Origin: Eubacterium sp. UBA3279
Lineage (GTDB): Bacteria; Bacillota; Clostridia; Lachnospirales; Lachnospiraceae
Reading direction: 5' to 3'
DNA: 64,000 bases
Assembly: GCA_002361775.1 (NCBI GenBank)
Contig: DETV01000106.1
Span: 1 to 64,000 of the forward strand
Notes under the pieces: model-generated
What the model was told of the DNA's origin: nothing
Databases searched by the model: none
Seen by the model: only the letters and a program-made list of their open reading frames with translations
In this document: one piece after another, positions 16,985 through 25,175 of the stretch
Position numbering within the stretch: the stretch's first letter is position 1
Layout of the letters: each line of letters opens with the position of its first letter
Translations under genes and position numbers: made by a program

Positions 16985-17341
16985 ATGTTATTGTTTATCG
17001 AATATCCCCAATGCAGTACCTGTCAGAAAGCAAAAAAATGGCTGACAGCAAATAATATTTCATTTACAGATCGTCATATTGTGGAGGAGAATCCGTCTCT
17101 GGAAGAATTGCGGGAGTGGACACAAAGGAGCGGTCTGCCGTTGAAAAAGTTTTTTAACACCAGCGGAATGAAATACAGAGAATTACAGTTGAAGGATAAG
17201 CTTCCCTCCATGTCGGAAGAAGAACAGTTGGAACTTTTGGCTTCTGATGGAATGATCGTAAAGAGACCATTGTTGATCGGAGATGATTTTGTTGTACCTG
17301 GATTCAAAGAAAAAGAATGGGTGGAAAAACTGGGCCTTTGA
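16985..17341 (+). CDS. ArsC/Spx family thioredoxin-fold protein
   Basis: A 118-residue protein of the ArsC/Spx/YffB family. The N-terminal strand is followed by CSTC (YPQCSTCQKA), a redox-type CxxC near residue 10, then helix KAKKWLTANNI and the characteristic segment NTSGMKYRELQLKDKLP and VKRPLLIGDD. The family includes arsenate reductases and Spx regulators; the CxxC and RPLL motif fit an arsenate-reductase-like member, but no ars genes are nearby. GGAAGGAG at 16972-16979 chooses the ATG at 16985 over 16967. Confidence 0.88.
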   Translation: MLLFIEYPQCSTCQKAKKWLTANNISFTDRHIVEENPSLEELREWTQRSGLPLKKFFNTSGMKYRELQLKDKLPSMSEEEQLELLASDGMIVKRPLLIGDDFVVPGFKEKEWVEKLGL

Positions 17342-17358
17342 TGGAAAGGGAGATAAAA

Positions 17359-17895
17359 ATGACAGAAAAAGAAATCATAGAGATTGCAATGAAAGCAGGA
17401 TTTGACCATGCTGTTTTCATGGATGTGGAAGATCTGAAGTTTGATGGCAGTCTCAGAAAATACTGTGAAGAGAATCTTTGTGGTAATTATGGAAAGAATC
17501 ATGCCTGCCCTCCGGATTGCGGTACTCCCCGGGAGATGGAAGAGAAAGTAAGGAAATATTCCAGAGGACTGGTAATGCAGACAATTCAGACAGTTGATAA
17601 TGTGATGGATAACGGGGAAATCAGGAAAGTAAGAAAAAGACATAATGATATGTCAAGGGATTTTCTGAAAGCTATGAAAGAATCCGGTCAGGAAGGTTTA
17701 CCTGTTATGGCAGGTCCCTGTACTGTATGCACAGTTTGTACCAGAGAAGAAGGAAAACCTTGCCGTTTTCCTGAGGAACAATCATCCTGTTTATCTGCTT
17801 ACTGTATCCAGGCAGATAAGATGGCATCCAGTTGTGGATTCACTTACTGGTGTGGTGAAAATAAAGTGGCGTTTTTCAGTTTGTATTGTATTTGA
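17359..17895 (+). CDS. DUF2284 predicted metal-binding protein
   Basis: A 178-residue, cysteine-rich soluble protein of the DUF2284 family. Cysteines sit in CEENLCGNYGKNHACPPDCG (here split: Cys near 32, 37, 46, 50), CTVCTVC, CRFPEE, CLSAYC and CG, many in C-x2-4-C spacing, consistent with a metal or Fe-S site. Function unknown. GGGAG at 17348-17352 supports the ATG at 17359; the frame is open further upstream, overlapping the previous gene. It lies 17 bases after the ArsC-like gene and probably shares its transcript. Confidence 0.85.
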   Translation: MTEKEIIEIAMKAGFDHAVFMDVEDLKFDGSLRKYCEENLCGNYGKNHACPPDCGTPREMEEKVRKYSRGLVMQTIQTVDNVMDNGEIRKVRKRHNDMSRDFLKAMKESGQEGLPVMAGPCTVCTVCTREEGKPCRFPEEQSSCLSAYCIQADKMASSCGFTYWCGENKVAFFSLYCI

Positions 17896-17920
17896 TGCTG
17901 AATTATACAGGAGGATGAAA

Positions 17921-18259
17921 ATGATAGAATCTATAGAAGCAACTCTGGAATGGGTATTGGAAAATATCGCCAGTATTGCCATATTATTATTTGAATTTAT
18001 TGGAGTGGGAATCATTATCTGGAGTGGTTTGAAGGGTATCAGCAAATGGCTGCGTCATGCCGGAGATACAAGGATTTATCTTGCAAAAGGACTTGCCATG
18101 GGACTGGAATTTAAGATGGGAAGTGAGATCCTTCGTACTGTAATAGTCCGGGAATGGAAAGAAATTGGTATCGTAGCGGGAATCATTGCACTGCGAGCTG
18201 CTTTAACCTTTTTGATTCACTGGGAGATCAAGGAAGAAGAAAAGGCCAAGGAAATATAG
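17921..18259 (+). CDS. DUF1622 membrane protein
   Basis: A 112-residue protein with three hydrophobic segments (ASIAILLFEFIGVGIIIWSG, a middle segment around LAKGLAMGLEFKMGSEILRT, and IGIVAGIIALRAALTFLIHW) and a charged tail (EIKEEEKAKEI), matching the DUF1622 family, whose role is unknown. AGGAGG at 17909-17914 sets the ATG at 17921; an ATG at 17915 overlaps the ribosome site. It is the last gene before a strong bidirectional terminator. Confidence 0.85.
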   Translation: MIESIEATLEWVLENIASIAILLFEFIGVGIIIWSGLKGISKWLRHAGDTRIYLAKGLAMGLEFKMGSEILRTVIVREWKEIGIVAGIIALRAALTFLIHWEIKEEEKAKEI

Positions 18260-18274
18260 TTTTAATGTTGTAGT

Positions 18275-18338
18275 AAATAAGAAACTCCCATAGAACATCA
18301 GGTATCAAAACGCTGAATTCTATGGGAGTTTCTTATTT
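18275..18338. terminator. Bidirectional terminator between DUF1622 and pckA
   Basis: Arms at 18275-18295 and 18318-18338 are perfectly complementary over 21 bases (AAATAAGAAACTCCCATAGA... paired with its complement), with flanking A/T-rich ends that serve both strands. The core CTCCCATAGAA and a TCAGG in the loop recur in the terminator at 52956. Confidence 0.88.
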
Positions 18339-18374
18339 AAGATTTAAGGACTATATATCCCTGTTCTTTTATAA

Positions 18375-19979
18375 TTATAACTGAGGACCAGCAGAAACCA
18401 GAGCTTTTCCAGCTTCATTTCCTTCGTATTTAGCGAAGTTCTTGATGAATCTCTGTGCAAGATCTTTTGCTTTCTCATCCCATTCGGAAGCGTCAGCGTA
18501 AGTATTGCGAGGATCAAGAATGTTTGTGTCAACGCCAACCAGTTCTGTCGGAACTTCGAAGTTGAAGTAAGGAATAGTTTTTGTAGGAGCGTTGTTGATG
18601 TCACCGTTCAGGATAGCATCAATGATTCCACGTGTATCTTTGATGGAGATACGTTTTCCTGTTCCATTCCATCCTGTGTTAACCAGGTATGCTTTTGCTC
18701 CGTTAGCCTGCATTTTCTTAACCAGCTCTTCAGCATATTTTGTAGGATGCAGCTCCAGGAATGCCTGACCAAAGCAAGCGGAGAATGTAGGAGTAGGCTC
18801 TGTGATACCACGCTCTGTACCTGCAAGTTTTGCAGTAAATCCAGACAGGAAGTAGTACTCTGTCTGTTCTGGTGTGAGAACGGATACTGGAGGCAGAACT
18901 CCAAATGCATCAGCAGACAGGAAGATAACATTCTTTGCAGCAGGTGCAGCAGATACTGGACGAACAATTTTTTCAATATGATCAATCGGGTAAGAAACAC
19001 GAGTGTTTTCTGTTACGCTCTTATCATCAAAGTCGATTTTGCCTTCTGCATCCAGAGTAACGTTCTCAAGAAGAGCGTTGCGTTTGATTGCATTGTAGAT
19101 GTCTGGCTCAGAATCTTTGTCCAGGTTGATAACTTTTGCGTAGCATCCACCTTCAAAGTTGAATACTCCGTTGTCATCCCAACCGTGCTCGTCATCACCG
19201 ATCAGAAGACGTTTTGGATCTGTGGACAGAGTAGTTTTACCTGTTCCGGACAGACCGAAGAAGATTGCTGTGTTTTCACCGTTTAAGTCAGTGTTAGCGG
19301 AGCAGTGCATGGATGCGATGCCTTTCAGTGGCAGGTAGTAGTTCATCATGGAGAACATACCTTTTTTCATCTCTCCGCCGTACCATGTGTTAAGAATAAC
19401 CTGCTCACGGCTTGTGATGTTGAAGATTGCGGCTGTTTCAGAGTTCAGACCCAGCTCTTTGTAGTTTTCTACTTTTGCTTTGGATGCGTTGTAAACAACG
19501 AAATCCGGTTCGAAGTTTTCCAGTTCTTCAGCAGTTGGCTGGATGAACATATTTTTAACGAAATGAGCCTGCCAAGCTACTTCTACGATGAAACGGATAG
19601 CCATACGGGTATCAGCGTTAGCGCCGCAGAATGCATCAACAACGAAAAGTCTCTTGTTGGACAGCTCTTTCAGAGCGATTTCCTTACATGTATCCCATGC
19701 TTCCTGGGATGCAGGTTTGTTATCATTCTTATATTCGTCAGATGTCCACCATACAGTGTCTTTGGAGTTCTCATCCATAACAATGAATTTATCTTTAGGA
19801 GAACGTCCGGTATAAACACCAGTCATTACATTAACAGCACCCAGCTCACTTACCTGTCCTTTTTCAAAACCTTCCAGTTCAGGTTTGGTTTCTTCTTCAA
19901 ACAGCATTTCATAAGAAGGGTTGTACACAACTTCTGTAGTTCCGGTAATACCGTACTTTGTCAAATCGATTTTTGCCAT
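18375..19979 (-). CDS. pckA: Phosphoenolpyruvate carboxykinase (ATP)
   Basis: Interconverts oxaloacetate + ATP and PEP + CO2 + ADP. The 534-residue protein has the ATP-type signatures: substrate loop [11 protein letters not shown]-loop [11 protein letters not shown] (about residue 245), metal-binding [21 protein letters not shown] (split: GDDEHGW then FEGGCYAK), and the C-terminal adenine-binding [11 protein letters not shown]. Minus-strand start at 19979 has AGAGG about nine bases upstream. It is monocistronic, with a promoter at 20093-20120 and an inverted repeat in the leader. In this anaerobe it may run in the PEP-forming direction or as an anaplerotic CO2-fixing enzyme. Confidence 0.97.
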   Translation of the reverse strand: MAKIDLTKYGITGTTEVVYNPSYEMLFEEETKPELEGFEKGQVSELGAVNVMTGVYTGRSPKDKFIVMDENSKDTVWWTSDEYKNDNKPASQEAWDTCKEIALKELSNKRLFVVDAFCGANADTRMAIRFIVEVAWQAHFVKNMFIQPTAEELENFEPDFVVYNASKAKVENYKELGLNSETAAIFNITSREQVILNTWYGGEMKKGMFSMMNYYLPLKGIASMHCSANTDLNGENTAIFFGLSGTGKTTLSTDPKRLLIGDDEHGWDDNGVFNFEGGCYAKVINLDKDSEPDIYNAIKRNALLENVTLDAEGKIDFDDKSVTENTRVSYPIDHIEKIVRPVSAAPAAKNVIFLSADAFGVLPPVSVLTPEQTEYYFLSGFTAKLAGTERGITEPTPTFSACFGQAFLELHPTKYAEELVKKMQANGAKAYLVNTGWNGTGKRISIKDTRGIIDAILNGDINNAPTKTIPYFNFEVPTELVGVDTNILDPRNTYADASEWDEKAKDLAQRFIKNFAKYEGNEAGKALVSAGPQL

Positions 19980-20020
19980 CTTACATTAACCTCTTTTCTT
20001 CCATTATAGTTATACATAAG

Positions 20021-20060
20021 GCAAATATTGTGAACGTCTGAGACGGAACTTAATATTTGC
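20021..20060 (-). promoter_or_regulatory. Nested inverted repeat in the pckA leader
   Basis: GCAAATATT (20021-20029) and AATATTTGC (20052-20060) are perfect complements, and the loop itself holds CGTCT-G-AGACG. It lies in the transcribed leader, between the promoter and the pckA start, so it could be an RNA hairpin or a repressor operator. Confidence 0.5.
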
Positions 20061-20092
20061 TGAAGGTCTTTATTGTACGACCTACATATCAT

Positions 20093-20120
20093 ATTATACA
20101 TAAAAATGCAATAAAAGCAA
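20093..20120 (-). promoter_or_regulatory. pckA promoter
   Basis: On the minus strand TTGCTT (20120-20115), a 16-base spacer and a perfect TATAAT (20098-20093). It predicts a leader of about 105 bases. Confidence 0.65.
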
Positions 20121-20158
20121 TAAAAAATCTTTAAAATTTCTATGATAAAATAATGGTG

Positions 20159-20187
20159 TTGATTTCTTGGAATAGTACAATTACAAT
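20159..20187 (+). promoter_or_regulatory. Possible promoter of the sugar-acid operon
   Basis: TTGATT at 20159-20164, a 17-base spacer and TACAAT at 20182-20187, 89 bases before the dehydratase start. Confidence 0.5.
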
Positions 20188-20275
20188 GAAGATAGAGTAA
20201 AAAGCTGTGAGAGAAATTTTGGCAAAAAAAGAAGGACTCTGTGAAAAAAAGAATATGATACGAGGGAGGTAACGT

Positions 20276-22021
20276 ATGAAATTGCAAAGTCAGGAAATGA
20301 GAAAGTCAGCGCCGGAATTGGATCCATTACGGATTGGTACAGGGTGGAAAAAAGAAGATCTGGACAAAGTACAGATCATGGTGGAAAGCACTTATGGAGA
20401 CAGCCATCCGGGAAGTGGACACCTGAATATTCTTGTGGAAGAAGTAAGAAAAGGTGTAGAAGAGGAAGGCGGGTTTGGAGCCAGATATTATTGCACAGAT
20501 ATCTGTGACGGAGAAAGCCAGGGAACAGACGGAATTAATTACAGTCTGGTCAGCAGAGAAATGATTGCAAATATGATAGAAATTCATGCAAATGCCACGC
20601 CTTTTGACGGTGGAGTTTATCTGTCCAGTTGTGATAAAGGATTACCGGGAAATCTTATGGGACTTGCCCGGGTAAATATTCCTTCCGTTGTGGTGCCGGG
20701 GGGAACTATGAATGCAGGTCCGGATATGCTGACTCTGGAACAGTTGGGGATGTACAGTGCAAAATACGAAAGGGGAGAAATTGATGAAGAAAAGCTGGAA
20801 TGGGCAAAATGTAATGCCTGTCCAAGCTGTGGCGCCTGTTCCTTTATCGGAACGGCTTCTACCATGCAGATTATGGCGGAAGCATTGGGCCTTGCTCTTC
20901 CGGGAAGCGCTTTGATGCCGGCTACCAGTCCGGATCTTCTGGAATTTGCGAAAGAAGCAGGAAGACAGGCGGTAAGACTGGCAAAAATGGAACATATGCG
21001 TCCCTCAGATATTGTGACTATGGAAAGCTTTGAAAATGCAATACTGGTACACGCTGCAATTTCGGGAAGTACCAACTGTCTGCTTCATATCCCTGCGATT
21101 GCTCATGAATTTGGTCTGGAAATAACGGGAGATACTTTTGACAGGATTCACAGAAATGCCAGATATCTTCTGGATGTGCGTCCGGCGGGGCGGTGGCCGG
21201 CTGAATGCTTCTATTATGCCGGCGGTGTTCCGGCAATCATGGAAGAAATTAAGGAACATCTCCATCTGGATGTGACGACAGTTACCGGAAAGACCCTGGG
21301 AGAAAATCTGGAAGAATTGCAAAAGAACGGATTTTATGAAAAATGTGATAAATGGCTGCAGGAATTCAATCAGCGGTATCAGGTGAATCTGAAAAAGGAA
21401 GATATTATCCGTCCCTATGAGAAAGCTCTGGGAACAGACGGAAGCATTGCTATTCTCAGAGGAAATCTGGCGCCGGAAGGAGCAGTGATCAAACATACAG
21501 CCTGTCCCAGAGAAATGTTTCACTCTGTGCTGCGGGCAAGACCTTTTGACAGCGAGGAAGAATGTCTGGATGCTATCTTAAAACATAAGGTTCATAAGGG
21601 GGAAGCGGTATTTATTCGCTACGAAGGGCCGAAAGGAAGCGGTATGCCGGAAATGTTTTATACTTCAGAGGCGATCAGCAGCGATAAGGAATTGGGAAAA
21701 AGTATTGCGCTTATTACGGATGGACGTTTTTCAGGAGCGTCAACAGGTCCGGTGATCGGGCATTGCAGTCCGGAAGCGGTGGATGGAGGTCCAATTGCGC
21801 TTGTGGAAGAAGGAGATCTGATTGAAATTGATGTGATGGAGAGAAAACTGAATATTATAGGAATCGCTGGGGAGGAAAAGACGCAGGAGGAAATCGATAC
21901 TGTTTTAAAAGAAAGAAGAAATCGCTGGAAACCAGGTACGCCGAAATATAAAAACGGGGTATTGAGACTGTTTAGCGAACACGCAGCCAGTCCGATGAAA
22001 GGGGCTTATCTGGAATATTAA
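20276..22021 (+). CDS. IlvD/Edd family sugar-acid dehydratase (annotatable as dihydroxy-acid dehydratase)
   Basis: A 581-residue Fe-S dehydratase of the IlvD/Edd superfamily. Landmarks: GDSHPGSGHLN, CDGESQGTDGINYSL, SSCDKGLPGNLMGL (cluster cysteine), CPSCGACSFIGTASTM (cluster cysteines), and C-terminal GRFSGASTGPVIGHCSPEA. True IlvD usually stands with other branched-chain amino acid genes; here the next two genes are a PfkB sugar kinase and a KDPG-type aldolase, so I infer a sugar-acid (aldonate) dehydratase producing a 2-keto-3-deoxy acid. The exact acid is unknown. GGGAGG at 20264-20269 supports the start. Confidence 0.88.
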   Translation: MKLQSQEMRKSAPELDPLRIGTGWKKEDLDKVQIMVESTYGDSHPGSGHLNILVEEVRKGVEEEGGFGARYYCTDICDGESQGTDGINYSLVSREMIANMIEIHANATPFDGGVYLSSCDKGLPGNLMGLARVNIPSVVVPGGTMNAGPDMLTLEQLGMYSAKYERGEIDEEKLEWAKCNACPSCGACSFIGTASTMQIMAEALGLALPGSALMPATSPDLLEFAKEAGRQAVRLAKMEHMRPSDIVTMESFENAILVHAAISGSTNCLLHIPAIAHEFGLEITGDTFDRIHRNARYLLDVRPAGRWPAECFYYAGGVPAIMEEIKEHLHLDVTTVTGKTLGENLEELQKNGFYEKCDKWLQEFNQRYQVNLKKEDIIRPYEKALGTDGSIAILRGNLAPEGAVIKHTACPREMFHSVLRARPFDSEEECLDAILKHKVHKGEAVFIRYEGPKGSGMPEMFYTSEAISSDKELGKSIALITDGRFSGASTGPVIGHCSPEAVDGGPIALVEEGDLIEIDVMERKLNIIGIAGEEKTQEEIDTVLKERRNRWKPGTPKYKNGVLRLFSEHAASPMKGAYLEY

Positions 22022-22039
22022 AGCGGAGAGGTTATACAT

Positions 22040-23104
22040 ATGGAAAATAAATGGAATCACAGATTTATTACGTTGGGAGAATTGTTGCTTCGTCTGAGTA
22101 CACCGAATTATGGAAAAATAAGAGCGGTATCTTCTCTGGAGATGAATTACGGGGGCAGTGAGGCGAATATTGCTCTTTGTCTGGCAAACCTTGGAATTGA
22201 CAGCTCATATTTTACAGTGGTTCCCGATAACAGTCTGGGAAGGAGTGCAGTATCCGGATTAAAGGGAAGGGATGTGGATTGTTCTCATGTGATTTACAGC
22301 ACGCCGGAACAAACTCCTTCTCATCGGCTGGGAATTTATTATTTGGAAGCAGGATACGGAATCCGGCCCAGTCAGGTGATTTATGACAGAAAACACAGTG
22401 CTTTTTCTGAGTACGATTTTACAGGGACAGATATCCTGGGGTTGATGGAAGGCTATACCTGGCTTCATCTGGGAGGAATAACTCCTGCTCTGGGTGAAAA
22501 TGCCAGAGAATTGACCATGGCGTGTCTGAAAGCTGCAAAAAAGAAAAATATGGTGGTGAGTTTTGACGGGAATTTCAGAAGTTCCCTGTGGAGCTGGGAG
22601 GAGGCAAGAGATTTCTGTACCCGGTGTCTCCCTTATGTGGACGTATTGTTTGGCATAGAACCGTACCATCTCTGGAAAGAGCCGGGCAATCCGGAATCGG
22701 GAGATGTAAAAGATAATCTTTTACCATGGCCGGACAGGGAACAGCAGGATAAAGTGTTTCGTGAATTTGTAAAACAATATCCAAATATCCGGTGTATTGC
22801 CCGCCACGTGCGCCAGGCAGAAAGCAGCAGTAGAAATAGTCTCGCCGCATTTTTATGGCTGGATGGAAAAACCTGGGAAAGTAATACGGTAACATTCGAT
22901 ATACTGGACCGGGTAGGCGGAGGAGATGCTTTCGTGGCGGGAACGATTTATGCGTTAATGAAAAAATATTCTCCAAAAGAAATTATTGATTTTGGCGTAG
23001 CCTGCAGCGCTTTGAAGCATACCATCCACGGAGATGGAGCAATTATTGAAAATGTACAACAGGTACGTCAGGTGATGCGGCAGGATATGGATATTAAACG
23101 GTGA
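22040..23104 (+). CDS. PfkB family sugar kinase (probable 2-keto-3-deoxygluconate kinase)
   Basis: Ribokinase-family kinase of 354 residues. The N-terminal GGSEANIALCLANLG is the sugar-binding part and RVGGGDAFVAGTIYAL the C-terminal anion-hole and catalytic Asp motif. Lying between the dehydratase and the KDPG aldolase, it most likely phosphorylates 2-keto-3-deoxygluconate (or a stereoisomer) to KDPG. 18 bases separate it from the dehydratase; GGAGAGG precedes the start. Confidence 0.88.
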   Translation: MENKWNHRFITLGELLLRLSTPNYGKIRAVSSLEMNYGGSEANIALCLANLGIDSSYFTVVPDNSLGRSAVSGLKGRDVDCSHVIYSTPEQTPSHRLGIYYLEAGYGIRPSQVIYDRKHSAFSEYDFTGTDILGLMEGYTWLHLGGITPALGENARELTMACLKAAKKKNMVVSFDGNFRSSLWSWEEARDFCTRCLPYVDVLFGIEPYHLWKEPGNPESGDVKDNLLPWPDREQQDKVFREFVKQYPNIRCIARHVRQAESSSRNSLAAFLWLDGKTWESNTVTFDILDRVGGGDAFVAGTIYALMKKYSPKEIIDFGVACSALKHTIHGDGAIIENVQQVRQVMRQDMDIKR

Positions 23105-23116
23105 GAGAGGTAGAAA

Positions 23117-23755
23117 ATGAAAACGACAGAACAGAAATTTTATGAAATGGGTGTTGTTCCGGTGGTAGTGCTGGAGCAGTCTGAAGACGCTGTTTTGCTG
23201 GCGAAAGCCCTGATAGATGGAGGACTTCCCTGCGCTGAAGTAACATTTCGTACTGCTGCTGCTGCGGAATCTATCCGTCTTATGGTGGAGGAATATCCGG
23301 ATATGCTGGTGGGAGCGGGAACAGTTCTTACGACAGAGCAAGTGGATCAGGCCATGGAAGCAGGAGCAAAATTTATTGTCAGTCCGGGTTTTGATCCGGA
23401 GATTGTTGATTATTGCCTGAAAAAAGATATTCCTGTGTTTCCCGGATGCATCACACCTTCCGAGGCGGCGCAGGCAGTGAAAAGGGGATTAAAGGTTGTC
23501 AAATTTTTCCCGGCGGAACAGGCTGGAGGGCTGGAGATGATAAAAGCTATGGCGGCTCCTTATCCTATGTTGAAGTTTATGCCCACAGGAGGAATTAATC
23601 CTCAGAATATGGAAAAATATTTAAGTTGTGATAAAATACTTTGTTGTGGCGGAAGCTGGATGGTAAAAGGCGATCTGATTAAAAAAAGAGATTTTGACAG
23701 GATTCGTCTGCTTTCAGCGGAGGCAAGAAAAAAAGCGGATGCCCTAAGAGCATAA
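23117..23755 (+). CDS. eda: KDPG/KHG aldolase
   Basis: Class I aldolase of 212 residues that splits 2-keto-3-deoxy-6-phosphogluconate into pyruvate and glyceraldehyde 3-phosphate. Family motifs: EVTFRTAAA with the catalytic Glu, VGAGTVLTTEQ, PGCITPSEA, the Schiff-base lysine in VVKFFPAE, and PTGGIN. It ends the dehydratase-kinase-aldolase trio, together a route from a sugar acid to central metabolism (lower Entner-Doudoroff type). Confidence 0.93.
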   Translation: MKTTEQKFYEMGVVPVVVLEQSEDAVLLAKALIDGGLPCAEVTFRTAAAAESIRLMVEEYPDMLVGAGTVLTTEQVDQAMEAGAKFIVSPGFDPEIVDYCLKKDIPVFPGCITPSEAAQAVKRGLKVVKFFPAEQAGGLEMIKAMAAPYPMLKFMPTGGINPQNMEKYLSCDKILCCGGSWMVKGDLIKKRDFDRIRLLSAEARKKADALRA

Positions 23756-23788
23756 AACTGTAAAAAATAGATCAGGAGACACAAATAT

Positions 23789-24409
23789 ATGCTGAATCGT
23801 GAAGATATGATGGAACTTACAAGAAGAATGAATCTGAGTCGGACTTCATTTACACGGATTGCCGGTTGTTACTGTGATGAAACGGGAGAGATTGACGGAA
23901 CTTTCAACAGAAATTTTCTGCAATTATCTGCAGCAGACCGGAAGAAAAATATGGACCTGGCAAAAACAGTGTTGTTTTCCAAAACGAATGAAGAACTTAA
24001 AGAGTACGATTTTTCTGTTCGCAGCCAGGAGAAAGAGTCTGTTGGAAGGCTGATGGAGGCAATACGTCAGTGTGGATTGAAAAATGATGCTTTGCTGGAT
24101 GTTTTTTACGAACAGATCAGCGACAGATATCACGGGACTTCGTCATATGGTATTTTTGTGTTTCATGATCGATATGATATACCGGTAAAAGGAAAGGATA
24201 AAGAACGCCAATGGGAATCAGAAGAGGTGTATGAATATCTGATTGGCCTGATTTGTCCTGTGGATGAAGAGTATGAACCGGGAAAACCTGTATGGGGATT
24301 TTTGTATCCTTCTTTTAAAGACAGAAGCTGTGACGAAGAACATATTGCCATATATCAGAGAGAACATCGGGCAGGGCTGGAAAAATTAAATTCCATATTT
24401 AAAAAATAA
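23789..24409 (+). CDS. Short DUF4317 family protein (probably C-terminally truncated)
   Basis: Begins like DUF4317 proteins (MLNREDMMELTRRMNLSRTSFTRIAGCY), a family of unknown function common in Lachnospiraceae, and keeps the middle signature DIPVKGKDK and GFLYPSFKDRS. It then stops at 206 residues with KLNSIFKK, whereas members I know are close to twice as long. The sequence after the stop shows no coding continuation. Either a C-terminal deletion has occurred or this is a short variant. AGGAGA upstream supports the start. Confidence 0.65.
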   Translation: MLNREDMMELTRRMNLSRTSFTRIAGCYCDETGEIDGTFNRNFLQLSAADRKKNMDLAKTVLFSKTNEELKEYDFSVRSQEKESVGRLMEAIRQCGLKNDALLDVFYEQISDRYHGTSSYGIFVFHDRYDIPVKGKDKERQWESEEVYEYLIGLICPVDEEYEPGKPVWGFLYPSFKDRSCDEEHIAIYQREHRAGLEKLNSIFKK

Positions 24410-24418
24410 ATGTGCTGT

Positions 24419-24451
24419 TTTAATCTTTCTTTAATTTTCCTTCTGTATAGT
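24419..24451 (+). promoter_or_regulatory. PepSY gene promoter with tandem OmpR-type sites
   Basis: Two 11-base direct repeats, TTTAATCTTTC (24419-24429) and TTTAATTTTCC (24430-24440), lie where a -35 box should be, followed by TATAGT at 24446-24451. Tandem 11-base repeats over a missing -35 box are typical for activation by an OmpR/PhoB-type response regulator. Confidence 0.55.
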
Positions 24452-24511
24452 ATGGAATATAGAAACACAGAGATAATATAAACCATAGGTAATAGAAAGG
24501 GGATAAAAATT

Positions 24512-25162
24512 ATGAAGAAAAGAATGTTAATAGCAGGAACAATTTTGACGGCAGCCATTTTGATGGGAGGATGCGGACAAAACGAAGGCGCAAAAACACA
24601 GCAGGAATCTACCGGTCAGGTGATGGAGGCAAAAGCGCCGAAAACACAAAAAGAGAATACAGAAAAAAATGATGTATCAAAAGAAGAGAATAGCGCTTCC
24701 AAACTTACAGAAGAAGAGGTAAAATCTATTGCTTTCCAGGATGCGGGAGTGGAAGAAAGTCAGGTGACAAGAATCCGCGTTCATCAGGAATATGATGACG
24801 GAAGAGATAAATATGAAGTGGATTTCTATGTGGATAACCGGGAATACGATTATGATATTGACAGTAACACAGGAGAGATTCTCAGCAAAGATTCGGAGAT
24901 AGAAGATGATTTTATGAATCAGGATGCTTCCGGAACCCAGCCGACAGACGGTCAGGTGATCAGCAAGGAAAAAGCGCTGGAAATCGTACTGGCCCGGGTA
25001 GAGGGAGCAGGAGAAGAGAATGTTCGTATGGAATTGGAAAAAGAAGACAAATATTGGAAATATGAAGGAGAAATTCTTTATAATCAGAGAGAATATGAAT
25101 TTGAACTGAACGGAGAAACCGGAGAAATTCTCGAGTGGAGCGAAGAAGGAATGAATGACTGA
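24512..25162 (+). CDS. PepSY domain lipoprotein
   Basis: A 216-residue secreted lipoprotein: signal peptide with lipobox LMGGC (Cys about 22), an acidic/polar linker, then two PepSY repeats (about residues 70-130, ending DIDSNTGEIL, and 152-213, ending ELNGETGEIL). PepSY proteins are thought to act as inhibitors or ligands in the cell envelope and often sit in operons with an OmpR regulator and a histidine kinase. That partner system follows here but is broken. GAAAGGGG at 24496-24503 sets the start. Confidence 0.88.
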   Translation: MKKRMLIAGTILTAAILMGGCGQNEGAKTQQESTGQVMEAKAPKTQKENTEKNDVSKEENSASKLTEEEVKSIAFQDAGVEESQVTRIRVHQEYDDGRDKYEVDFYVDNREYDYDIDSNTGEILSKDSEIEDDFMNQDASGTQPTDGQVISKEKALEIVLARVEGAGEENVRMELEKEDKYWKYEGEILYNQREYEFELNGETGEILEWSEEGMND

Positions 25163-25175
25163 AAGGTGAGGTAAA

